Positions 25,991 through 33,888 of a DNA stretch of 64,000 bases are shown one piece after another (the stretch's first letter is position 1; every line of letters starts with the position of its first letter). Source of the stretch: Solobacterium sp. (GTDB lineage Bacteria; Bacillota_I; Bacilli_A; Erysipelotrichales; Erysipelotrichaceae). The DNA lies in NCBI GenBank assembly GCA_017512725.1, contig JAFWEW010000037.1, forward strand, positions 1 to 64,000. The letters run 5' to 3'. The notes beneath the pieces were generated by a model. That model did no database searches. It saw nothing but the letters and a program-made list of their open reading frames with translations, and was not told where the DNA came from. Made by a program: the position numbers and the translations under genes.

Positions 25991-28900
25991 CTAGAGAATA
26001 TCATGGAAATTCAGATGGTATACCTTACGGAATACACTTCCGTTAATCACAATGGTAAAGAGTCCTTCGATTAAGACTGCAATGATCCATGCATTCCAAT
26101 ACGTCGAGCGGACAAATGTACAGTCGATCGGTTCAATGATTGAAAGCAGGGACGGGGTCAGCACAATACCAAAGATCACACCCAGGATAAGACCGCAGAC
26201 AGACGTAAGAATCGTTTCCTTGGTCAGATAATTGATAGTCTGCTTAATGGAGAACCCGTTGATGCGCATGACAATCAGTTCTTTTTTCTTGTGGTTCAGG
26301 AAGATGTTGGCAAGATTGGTAAGAATGATAAAGGACATGATTACTGCGATGCTGATGGAGATAATCACAATAATGTTGTACAGGATAAAGGTGCTGTGAA
26401 GATGATCCATGTAATAATCCGAGCGTTCAGCCACAAAGTCTCCATCGGATGAAGCAAGCAGGGATAAGAAGGTTTTTTCATCTGTTCCGTTGAGAAGTAC
26501 GAAGTAACAGTTATCGACAGGATCTTCCTTGAAAATTTCACGATAACCAGCCTTCGTGCAGATTCCGTTTCGCCCGATATAGTTCAGATAAACGCCTTCT
26601 ATATAGGCCTGATAGGTATTCAGAGAGGAGTCATAAAGCGTAAGCGTATCGCCGGGCTTCACACCAAACGATTCCATTAGCTTGTTCTGAACGAGAATGC
26701 CGGAGGATGGAATCGAAAGCGGCTTTTTCGAAGTGCTGCGAATCTGGAAATAGTCATTCAGTTCGTCGCTGTCACAACAGAGCAGCTCTAATGCCTGAAG
26801 CTGATCATTTTTCTCAAATAAATGTGCGGTATAGGAAATCGGTATATAACGGATACCGGAAGCTTCCAGGGATTTTTCAAGTTCCTGTTTTTGTTCCTCC
26901 GTGACCGTACTGCTGTCATAATCAATCCGATAATCATAGATCGTAACATCTGTAATCTGGCGCTTGGTCATTCCTTCAAATGCGAACTTCATGGAAAGTC
27001 CGACACCGACAATACAGCAGCCTCCGGCGATGATAACGATGGAAATCAGCACACGGGTTTTCTCGTTGATCATATTGCGTATGACAAGATGGGAGTAGAG
27101 AGAACCGTGACATCTGCCTGACAGCACCTTCTTCTGTTTTTTGCTGTCTGGTTTGGCAACGCCGTTCATCAGATAGTATGCCGGAGTTTTCAAAAGACCG
27201 GTGCAGGCAAATACCGTGACGGCAGCGCAGAGAACAATTGCGCCAATACATACCACCAGTGTTTCGATGGGATTAATGGAAATGTGGTTGATCTGGAAGA
27301 GGTACATTTTGTTTTCGCTCAGCATGTTCGTGACAAATGCGGTGATTCCGCATCCCATGGCGATGCCGAGCAGAGATCCAAGCGCCGCGGCACTGACCGC
27401 GAAGATCAGATATTTGGCAAGTATTTCACGGTTCTTGAATCCGAATGCTTTCGTTGTGCCAACCAGCTTACGCTCTTCTTCGATAATGATCGTAAGGGTA
27501 GAGAAACAGACAAGGGATGCAACGATGAGGAACAGACCGCCAAGCGCATATCCCATACTGCTGGCAGCGCTGACATTATTGAGAACATCGAAGTAACCGT
27601 AATTGACGCTCCGCTCCTGAATGATCCAGTTTGCTTCAAGACTGTCCGCTTTTTTGCGTGCTTCGGCAAGCTGTTCTTCTGCTTCTTTGATCTTTTCCTC
27701 CAGCTGCTTCTTGGCGTCTTCAATCTGAGCGCGGAATTCTGCTTCTTTTTCCCGCATCTCCCGTTCTTTTTCATTGACCAGTCTCAGATTTGCGTAATAG
27801 GCTGCCCATCCGCTGTTGAGCTGCGCACGTCCCTGGGCAACCATGGATTCTGCATTCAGAATCGTGTTGCGGGCCTGACGGACTCTGGCACATGCCGCAT
27901 GGAGCCGGGCAAGTGCCGCTTCATCATAGGTATCGGTGTAAATCGCAGCGTCAACGGTATCCTGCAGGTTATAGCCGAAATACTGGTCGGCTAATGCAAG
28001 CCGGACCTGGACACCAGGGTCGGACAGGAACTGCGCCGCTTCTTCCTTTCGCTGCCGGCGGGTTTCTTCATCCGGAGCGGTTTCAATTGCGTTGAGCATA
28101 CTGTCAAAACGCGCAACATCGGAAAGGATATCGGCAGGGCTGATATCATTCTCCGAAGCTTCCTTCAGCATGATCACACCGCGCATTTCATTCATGGTAT
28201 TTCGCAGGGAAGGAAGATTTGCGGGATTCTTTGCCTGTTCTCTTACGTTAATTCCGTATACCGCCTGGATGACTTCTGCTTTCCGGCTGTTTTCGGGGGC
28301 GTTCAGGTGTTCCTGCAGGGCATACAGTGCTGTGTTTTTCTCTTCCGGGGTGGAGGCATACTCATAGGCATCGATATAGTAGATCGAAGTATTCAGATAA
28401 TAGAGCATGTCACTGTTGTCCACACCGCTCAGAAGTGCATTTACTTCATGGACGGCTTTTAAGAGTGCTTCTGCATCCCTCAGTTTGGCTTCTCCGTTCA
28501 GCAGCTGCTGACGTGCACTTTCCAGCTGGGAGCGGGCATAGGCGAGCTGTGCTCTGGCACTGGCCAGCTGTGCTTCGAGTTCTGCCTCCGCAGACGCAAT
28601 CTGTGTTCGGGCTTCTTCGATCTGTTCCTGTGCTTTTTCCCATTCCGCATCGATCTGTTCATTCGCCAGACGCCGCGCATCGATACTGGAATCTTCCTGC
28701 AGGGAAGGAAGAAGGGCACGGAGCCGATCGGTGATATCTTCCACGGAACTCGAATAGCTGGCCGTGAACATGTTTTCCTGATCTGCGTTTTCCGCACTGA
28801 GCATGGCTCTGGTATAGCGGTTTTCCATTCCTTCCAGGTTGAAGGCAGAAAGCGGAAGGATTACCGTAAGCGTACTGTTCGCACGCACATAGTCCGGGTG

Positions 28901-29419
28901 ATCTACCAGTCCGGTGACAGTAAACGCTTCATTCAGAAGGGGATCGACATTATAAATGGAAGGTGTTTTGAGAAAGACACGGTCACCAATCCGGATTCCG
29001 TGATCGTTCGCAAAATCCGCCCCGATGGCGCATTCACTTTCCTGTACCGGCCGGCTTCCTTCAACGAGAACCGGGACACTGACGGATTCGGTCCAGGAAA
29101 CGAGTGATACTTTGAACGACTGATCATCTTTATAGAGACTTCCGTCCAGAACGACTGCGCCTTCTGCAGAATGAATTCCTGAAACAGCACGAAGACGCTT
29201 CAGATCGTTTTCCGTAATACCGATCGAAGACGCCAGTTCGTAATCCTTGAAGTTCTGCTGACGAAGGAATTCTGCGGCGGAGTCAGCGATGCTTGAAGCA
29301 GAATAACGCGACATGAAAAAACCGCCGGTTCCCAGCATGATGATAAATACGATGGAAAGAAACGAAACGAATCGCTTCTTGATATTCCGCAGGGCGTCAA
29401 TCAGCTGAATCTTTTCCAT
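25991..29419 (-). CDS. Large FtsX/MacB-family ABC permease with coiled-coil extracytoplasmic domain
   Basis: 1142 residues. A first helix (about 18–38) is followed by an extracytoplasmic domain of some 600 residues whose middle part (about 260–320 and 520–600) is Ala/Glu/Gln-rich coiled coil. Then come two FtsX-type permease blocks with helices around 625–650, 675–700, 720–750, 800–820 and, after a second soluble domain, 1025–1050, 1075–1100 and 1110–1130. This is the large LolCE/MacB-like class found in Bacillota, often working in lipid, peptide or antimicrobial-stress transport. It starts 13 bases after its ATPase gene and works with it. Confidence 0.85.
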   Translation of the reverse strand: MEKIQLIDALRNIKKRFVSFLSIVFIIMLGTGGFFMSRYSASSIADSAAEFLRQQNFKDYELASSIGITENDLKRLRAVSGIHSAEGAVVLDGSLYKDDQSFKVSLVSWTESVSVPVLVEGSRPVQESECAIGADFANDHGIRIGDRVFLKTPSIYNVDPLLNEAFTVTGLVDHPDYVRANSTLTVILPLSAFNLEGMENRYTRAMLSAENADQENMFTASYSSSVEDITDRLRALLPSLQEDSSIDARRLANEQIDAEWEKAQEQIEEARTQIASAEAELEAQLASARAQLAYARSQLESARQQLLNGEAKLRDAEALLKAVHEVNALLSGVDNSDMLYYLNTSIYYIDAYEYASTPEEKNTALYALQEHLNAPENSRKAEVIQAVYGINVREQAKNPANLPSLRNTMNEMRGVIMLKEASENDISPADILSDVARFDSMLNAIETAPDEETRRQRKEEAAQFLSDPGVQVRLALADQYFGYNLQDTVDAAIYTDTYDEAALARLHAACARVRQARNTILNAESMVAQGRAQLNSGWAAYYANLRLVNEKEREMREKEAEFRAQIEDAKKQLEEKIKEAEEQLAEARKKADSLEANWIIQERSVNYGYFDVLNNVSAASSMGYALGGLFLIVASLVCFSTLTIIIEEERKLVGTTKAFGFKNREILAKYLIFAVSAAALGSLLGIAMGCGITAFVTNMLSENKMYLFQINHISINPIETLVVCIGAIVLCAAVTVFACTGLLKTPAYYLMNGVAKPDSKKQKKVLSGRCHGSLYSHLVIRNMINEKTRVLISIVIIAGGCCIVGVGLSMKFAFEGMTKRQITDVTIYDYRIDYDSSTVTEEQKQELEKSLEASGIRYIPISYTAHLFEKNDQLQALELLCCDSDELNDYFQIRSTSKKPLSIPSSGILVQNKLMESFGVKPGDTLTLYDSSLNTYQAYIEGVYLNYIGRNGICTKAGYREIFKEDPVDNCYFVLLNGTDEKTFLSLLASSDGDFVAERSDYYMDHLHSTFILYNIIVIISISIAVIMSFIILTNLANIFLNHKKKELIVMRINGFSIKQTINYLTKETILTSVCGLILGVIFGIVLTPSLLSIIEPIDCTFVRSTYWNAWIIAVLIEGLFTIVINGSVFRKVYHLNFHDIL

Positions 29420-29431
29420 TCTATCTGCCTC

Positions 29432-30634
29432 TTACCAGGAAAGATCCTCCGCATGAAGCGGATGGGGATTAACGCGGATGCTTGATATCAATCCGTCTTT
29501 CAGACGAATGACGCGGTCTGCCATCTTTGCGATTTCGATATTATGAGTAACCATGATCACGGTTGTTCCATGTTCACGTACAATGCTTTCAATCAGTTTC
29601 AATACTTCCTGACCCGTATGAAAATCAAGCGCTGCAGTCGGCTCGTCCGCAAGAATGATCTTCGGGTCCTTTACGATTGCACGGGCGATACAGACGCGCT
29701 GCTGCTGTCCGCCGCTCATGGAGGAGGGCATGTTTTCGGATTTGTCTGCCAGACCGACCATGCTGAGCATCTCTTCAGACTCCAGCGGATGCTCACTGAT
29801 TTCCGCGATGAATTCAATGTTTTCAAGTGCGGAAAGGTTCGGCATCAGGTTGTAGGACTGAAAGATAAATCCAATGTAATCCCGCCGGAAGCGTGTAAGC
29901 TCATCTTCGCTGGGATGGGAGAAGTCTTTGCCTTCAATCAGAAGCTGTCCGTCGGTTGCCTGATCCATTCCACCGATGATATTGAGCATCGTGCTCTTCC
30001 CGCATCCGCTTTCTCCAAGTACGACCAGCAGTTCTCCCTCATAAACATCAAGATCAATTCCTTTCAGGATTCTGCGGATCTCCTCGCCAGACAGAAACTC
30101 CTTGATGATTCCCCGCAGGGATACCAGGGGAACCCGGTCTTTTCCGGGCTTGAATTCAAGTTCTTTATCTTCAATGTCAAGCGCGATCAGGGAACAGCAG
30201 TTTTCGACCAGCTTGATATCGTCATCGGAAAAACCGCCGGCAGGATCGTTCAACTGCAGTACGCCATATGATCCAAACGGTGTGCGCATTGGAACAACCA
30301 GTGAAGTACTGCCGAGCAGAGGGGCATCATCACTGCCTTCTGCACGGGGGTCGGTCGAATATACCACTTCAGACGATTTTCCGTTATACACAGAACCGAT
30401 TACGCCCTGACCGACGCGTACACTGACGCCGGACTGATCAACGGGTGCTTTTGTGGCCAATATATAAATCCGGTCATCATCCGTGCTCTTCATCCAGATA
30501 TAGCCTGTTTCACATTCTGTGACATCACAGAAAATGTCGAGGTTGGCAGAAAGTGCCTCCTCCAGCTGCGTGGTCTGTTTCAGCTGATCCATGATGCGCC
30601 ATACAGTTGTTATGAAACGGGTGTCATTTGTCAT
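29432..30634 (-). CDS. GAF-domain ABC ATPase fusion
   Basis: 400 residues. Residues about 10–160 form a GAF sensor domain (TGYIWMKS, VRVGQGVIGSV, VVPMRTPFGSYGVLQL, LVENCCSLIALDIED). Residues about 170–385 are a LolD/MacB-type ATPase with Walker A GESGCGKST, signature MSGGQQQR, Walker B IILADEPTAALD and THNIEIA. It energises the adjacent FtsX-type permease. A GAF domain fused to this ATPase family is unusual and suggests that a small ligand or redox signal gates the transporter. AGGAGCG ribosome site; a TATAAT -10 lies at 30665–30660 on the minus strand. Confidence 0.85.
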   Translation of the reverse strand: MTNDTRFITTVWRIMDQLKQTTQLEEALSANLDIFCDVTECETGYIWMKSTDDDRIYILATKAPVDQSGVSVRVGQGVIGSVYNGKSSEVVYSTDPRAEGSDDAPLLGSTSLVVPMRTPFGSYGVLQLNDPAGGFSDDDIKLVENCCSLIALDIEDKELEFKPGKDRVPLVSLRGIIKEFLSGEEIRRILKGIDLDVYEGELLVVLGESGCGKSTMLNIIGGMDQATDGQLLIEGKDFSHPSEDELTRFRRDYIGFIFQSYNLMPNLSALENIEFIAEISEHPLESEEMLSMVGLADKSENMPSSMSGGQQQRVCIARAIVKDPKIILADEPTAALDFHTGQEVLKLIESIVREHGTTVIMVTHNIEIAKMADRVIRLKDGLISSIRVNPHPLHAEDLSW

Positions 30635-30840
30635 AGTTGGTTCGCTCCTACAGCTCTATATTATAAACATAATAATAAGTTTAACTTGAGAATATTCTTG
30701 GATCCTGCTCCATACGTGCAGCGGTGCCCGGACGGATCATTCCGCTTTCACCCGAAGCGTATAGGTTTCTGCTCGATCGTTCGAGTTATTCCGAATCCGG
30801 ATGCGTGCAATACTGGCATGCATGGTCAATCTGGATAGAC

Positions 30841-30960
30841 ATGAACGAGAAAATCAACAAAATTACAGAGTCTGTAAAAGAAAAAAGGATCAGCGATGAA
30901 ATGATGCGTAAAGTAGCCGGAGGGGACTTATTCACTAAGGAAGAAATGACGGGCATATGA
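30841..30960 (+). CDS. Small Gly-Gly leader-type peptide
   Basis: 39 residues. The N-terminal part is charged and helical and ends in ISDEMMRKVAGG, resembling a double-glycine leader, with an 11-residue remainder (DLFTKEEMTGI). The same pattern (LSDEIMNQISGG) occurs in the peptide at 36.9 kb. A longer GTG reading from 30724 is less likely. The ribosome site is weak (CTGGAT). A strong terminator begins 15 bases after the stop, supporting a real mini-gene. It is divergent from the GAF–ABC/FtsX transporter. Function unknown. Confidence 0.45.
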   Translation: MNEKINKITESVKEKRISDEMMRKVAGGDLFTKEEMTGI

Positions 30961-30974
30961 CGGACACTTTCATG

Positions 30975-30998
30975 AAAGCCGCACATGCGGCTTTTTTA
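30975..30998 (+). terminator. Terminator of the 39-residue peptide gene
   Basis: AAAGCCGC/GCGGCTTT, perfect 8-bp stem, ACAT loop, T run. Confidence 0.8.
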
Positions 30999-31070
30999 AA
31001 GGCTTCATATACCTTATTCGGTCAGAGCCGGCAGTACGTATCACGTATTCTTCCTCATCCTTGAGCATAC

Positions 31071-31095
31071 AAAAAAAGATCCTCAGCGGAGGATC
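31071..31095 (-). terminator. Terminator overlapping the DUF3899 stop codon
   Basis: GATCCTC/GAGGATC, 7-bp stem with CGCT loop followed by seven T residues on the minus strand. Confidence 0.75.
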
Positions 31096-31436
31096 ATGTA
31101 GAAACCGGTAAGGATCAGAGATATCGCAAGCAGGATAAGACCTGCATACAGGGGATGGTTTTCCGTATTCTTTCGCTCTTCCCTCAGCTGTTCACGATAG
31201 GTGAGAAAAGACGCTTCATCCCGTTTCCTCCAGGTGAAGAAGGCAAAGAAACCTTCCTTCCACCAGTAATTCAGAACACCGGCCAGCAGGAAAAGTATGG
31301 CGGCGATGGACAGTCCATCGATGAACCGCAGCAGAAACTGCCCCGACAGAATGCCATATAACACCGATACCAACACGGCAAGACCGATCCGGATCAGTAC
31401 ATTACGATGCAGAAATTTCTCTTTCACAGGAATCAT
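31083..31436 (-). CDS. DUF3899-type small membrane protein
   Basis: 117 residues with helices at about 14–33, 38–58 and 96–115. The arrangement FIDGLSIAAILFLLAGVLNYWWKEGFF followed by a basic cytoplasmic loop fits the DUF3899 family of uncharacterised Bacillota membrane proteins. No ribosome site is obvious before the ATG. It reads alone between two hairpins. Confidence 0.65.
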   Translation of the reverse strand: MIPVKEKFLHRNVLIRIGLAVLVSVLYGILSGQFLLRFIDGLSIAAILFLLAGVLNYWWKEGFFAFFTWRKRDEASFLTYREQLREERKNTENHPLYAGLILLAISLILTGFYMILR

Positions 31437-31441
31437 TGTAT

Positions 31442-31468
31442 AAAAAAAACCGGTTTTTTGAACCGGTT
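31442..31468 (-). terminator. Terminator of the DUF1622-like gene
   Basis: AACCGGTT occurs twice, self-complementary, separated by 5 bases, with eight T residues following on the minus strand; it overlaps the stop codon. Confidence 0.75.
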
Positions 31469-31832
31469 ACTTTTCTTCTGCAGAACCTTTCTCTTTCATG
31501 GACCGTTCGCGATGCCATACTTTGTTTTTCATTTCCCACTGTACTTCAAATGCCAGGGCAAATCGCAAAACGATGATTGCGCCAAGCGCAATGTAATCAT
31601 TCATATTATTGGCGGTAACGGTTTTCAGAACTTCTCCGCACATCATGAATTCCAGTGCTTCAAGAATGCCTTCTTCGAGACGCGGCCCATCTTCTTCCCG
31701 CTTCAGCCAGCGCTTGAATCCGCGGAAGCCAGCATCGAGCATGACATAGATTCCGATCAGTTCCAGTGCGATTGCCCCGAACGTGACCACGTATTCCAGA
31801 ATTTCTTCAATAAAATGAATTATCCCTTCCAT
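31467..31832 (-). CDS. DUF1622-family membrane protein
   Basis: 121 residues, helices near 8–32, 58–70 and 78–95, with the family's LEFMMCGEVLKTV segment and a charged C-terminal tail. Members are uncharacterised inner-membrane proteins. ATG at 31832 with a weak GAGGAC-type site. Convergent relative to nothing; single-gene unit. Confidence 0.7.
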   Translation of the reverse strand: MEGIIHFIEEILEYVVTFGAIALELIGIYVMLDAGFRGFKRWLKREEDGPRLEEGILEALEFMMCGEVLKTVTANNMNDYIALGAIIVLRFALAFEVQWEMKNKVWHRERSMKEKGSAEEK

Positions 31833-31950
31833 ATTGTCCTCATTTCTATAGCTTATTGTACCTCACGTTTGGCATGGATGACCACCAAAAATTATGAATG
31901 GAAGGAAGATAAAATCGCATGAATAAGCGCTTTCAGGCACGATACACGCA

Positions 31951-31979
31951 TTGCTTAACAAAAACGGCGATGCTATAAT
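31951..31979 (+). promoter_or_regulatory. Promoter of sepF–ylmH–divIVA
   Basis: TTGCTT and TATAAT separated by 17 bases, with an extended TGC before the -10. Transcription would start near 31986, 27 bases ahead of sepF. Confidence 0.7.
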
Positions 31980-32012
31980 GAACGCGATTGTAACGAACAG
32001 GAGGTACAACCT

Positions 32013-32441
32013 ATGGGTCTCAAAGATAAGCTGATCAAATTCGTCGCTCCGGTAGAAGATGAAGACGAAGAAGAATATGAAGACGAAGAGGAAGAAGAAG
32101 TCGAATACAAGCAGGCTGAAACCAAGCCGGTAAGCAGCTACGAGCAGACCCGCAACTCCAAGGTACAGAAGGTCAGTCCGGACACCAAGATGGTGCTGTT
32201 CGAACCGAGAAGTCTTGAAGAAGCGGAAGAAATTGCCCGTCACCTGAAACAGCGCAAGGCAGCTGTCGTAAACCTGCATCGTCTGCAGAGAGAATATGCA
32301 CAGCGCACGATCGACTTCCTGAACGGCGTAATCTTCGCACTGGACGGAACGATTCAGAAGATCGGACACAATGTTATTCTGTGTGCACCGAAATCAATCG
32401 GTGTAGACGGCGTCATCTCCCTGGACAGTGAAGATGAATGA
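32013..32441 (+). CDS. sepF: Cell-division protein SepF
   Basis: 142 residues. A short amphipathic N-terminus (MGLKDKLIKFVAP) for membrane binding is followed by an acidic low-complexity linker (about 16–36) and the SepF domain with VVNLHRL and TIDFLNGVIFALDGTIQKIG. SepF anchors FtsZ filaments and organises the septal ring. CAGGAGG site. It begins the sepF–ylmH–divIVA cluster; the yggT gene usually lying after sepF is missing. Confidence 0.93.
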   Translation: MGLKDKLIKFVAPVEDEDEEEYEDEEEEEVEYKQAETKPVSSYEQTRNSKVQKVSPDTKMVLFEPRSLEEAEEIARHLKQRKAAVVNLHRLQREYAQRTIDFLNGVIFALDGTIQKIGHNVILCAPKSIGVDGVISLDSEDE

Positions 32442-33186
32442 TCCGTATGATGTGATCTCGCGGCTAAAGGATCTGGAACGGCAGTCCCAGCGCAGATACA
32501 TGCATACCGAATCAGGATTTCTGAATGAAGAAGAGCAGGCAACTGCCCTGCAGGTGTTCCCGGAATCCGCACTCATACGATATGACGGCGGATACCCGGA
32601 TGCCAGGAAAAAGAAAGTCATCTTTCTCAGAGATGAGGAGGATGACTTTTCTGATATCGTATGCATCCGTACTGCGATCGACCAGCGTTTCCGTTCGATC
32701 GGCCATCGGGATGTGCTGGGCGCACTGATGCACCTGCAGATCGACCGGCACAGCTTCGGGGATTTCTGGATCGAGGACAACGGCATTTATATCTATACCT
32801 CGGATTCCATGGCCGGATTTCTGTGTGACAATCTGATCCGTATTTCCAGTCTTTCGGTATCGTTTGAACGCATTGAAGAACATCCCTGCCAGACGTTTTA
32901 TACCAGAGAATTCAAGTCGGTGATCACCAGTGAACGGGCGGATTCAATCGTCGCTGCACTGGCAAAAGTGAGCCGCAGTGAAGCGCAGCGGATGATCCGC
33001 CAGGACAGGGTCCAGCTCAACCACAGACCGCTTGTCGAGCCTGATGAATTGTGCGATAATGATTGCACGATTTCGATACGGGGAGCCGGTCGTTTCCGGT
33101 ATCTCGGCGTGGTCCGAAGGACACGAAAAGATCGGATCGTAGTGCGGTTTTCACAGGATATTCAGGGGAAGGAGCGGGACACATGA
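32434..33186 (+). CDS. ylmH: YlmH-type RNA-binding protein with S4 domain
   Basis: 250 residues. The C-terminal S4 RNA-binding domain is clear: ALAKVSRSEAQRMIRQDRVQLNHR (about residues 173–195). YlmH homologues associate with the ribosome and help rescue stalled peptidyl-tRNA complexes, and are encoded next to division genes in many Bacillota. The ATG at 32434 overlaps the end of sepF; a GTG at 32428 is an alternative. The stop overlaps divIVA (ATGA). Confidence 0.88.
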   Translation: MNDPYDVISRLKDLERQSQRRYMHTESGFLNEEEQATALQVFPESALIRYDGGYPDARKKKVIFLRDEEDDFSDIVCIRTAIDQRFRSIGHRDVLGALMHLQIDRHSFGDFWIEDNGIYIYTSDSMAGFLCDNLIRISSLSVSFERIEEHPCQTFYTREFKSVITSERADSIVAALAKVSRSEAQRMIRQDRVQLNHRPLVEPDELCDNDCTISIRGAGRFRYLGVVRRTRKDRIVVRFSQDIQGKERDT

Positions 33187-33668
33187 CATCACCAAGGCCG
33201 ACATTCAGAGTCATGAAAAACGGCTATGACCGGTTCGCGGTTGATGATGCGGTGGATCGCTACGCTTCCAGAGTTGATCAGCTCGAGAAGAAACTGACGG
33301 TTTACCAGCAGCAGCTGGAAGAGACCAACAAGCGGCTGATCAAGCTTCAGGCGGATTATCAGACACTTGAAAATTCCGTCGATGCGCAGCGGCAGGCTGC
33401 TGAGAATATCGCAAGGCTCTCCTTAAGGGAAGCCAATGAGATCATCGAGACCGCGCGGCAGAACGCGGATGCGATCATCCGGGAAAGTCTGATCACAGCC
33501 CGGCTGATCCTGACGGATCTCTCCAGGCTGTATGGAGATGCAAGCACCGTGAAGACTGCGACTCTGGCAAAACTCGAAGGGCTGATCAAAGAACTGGAGG
33601 AGTTCGAGCTCCCGAAGATGCCGGATCTCCGCTGGCTGAAAGAAGCGGAAGAAAAAATGATGCGCTGA
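33183..33668 (+). CDS. divIVA: DivIVA-family polar coiled-coil protein
   Basis: 161 residues. The N-terminal domain FRVMKNGYDRFAVDDAVDRYA is the DivIVA lipid-binding type, followed by coiled coil (about 30–95) and further helices. Members mark curved membranes at poles and septa and recruit division or growth proteins. The ATG at 33183 overlaps the ylmH stop, which decides the start against upstream codons. Shorter than B. subtilis DivIVA at the C-terminus. Confidence 0.88.
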   Translation: MTSPRPTFRVMKNGYDRFAVDDAVDRYASRVDQLEKKLTVYQQQLEETNKRLIKLQADYQTLENSVDAQRQAAENIARLSLREANEIIETARQNADAIIRESLITARLILTDLSRLYGDASTVKTATLAKLEGLIKELEEFELPKMPDLRWLKEAEEKMMR

Positions 33669-33674
33669 CTGAGG

Positions 33675-33866
33675 ACGCGCTGACCTGTATCAGAAGTAAG
33701 AGAGAGCCCGGGTATGGTGAAAACGGGACGGACGGACAGGAACAGACATCACCTCATGAGTATCCGTTGTTCCCGCGTTAAGGGAAATAATCGAGGGCAT
33801 GTGATGAACACATGAACTAAGGTGGTACCGCGTGATAAGCGTCCTTAGGCTGTAAGGACGTTTTTT
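33675..33866 (+). promoter_or_regulatory. T-box riboswitch controlling ileS
   Basis: The leader between divIVA and ileS holds a T-box: AGTAAGAGAG at the base of stem I (33695–33704), the conserved box AAGGTGGTACCGCG (33819–33832) that pairs with the tRNA acceptor end, and a terminator stem CGTCCTTA/TAAGGACG (33840–33860) followed by TTTTTT. An ATC triplet at 33762–33764 is the likely isoleucine specifier. Uncharged tRNA-Ile should favour read-through into ileS. Confidence 0.9.
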
Positions 33867-33888
33867 ATTTGAAGGGAGACACAGCATT

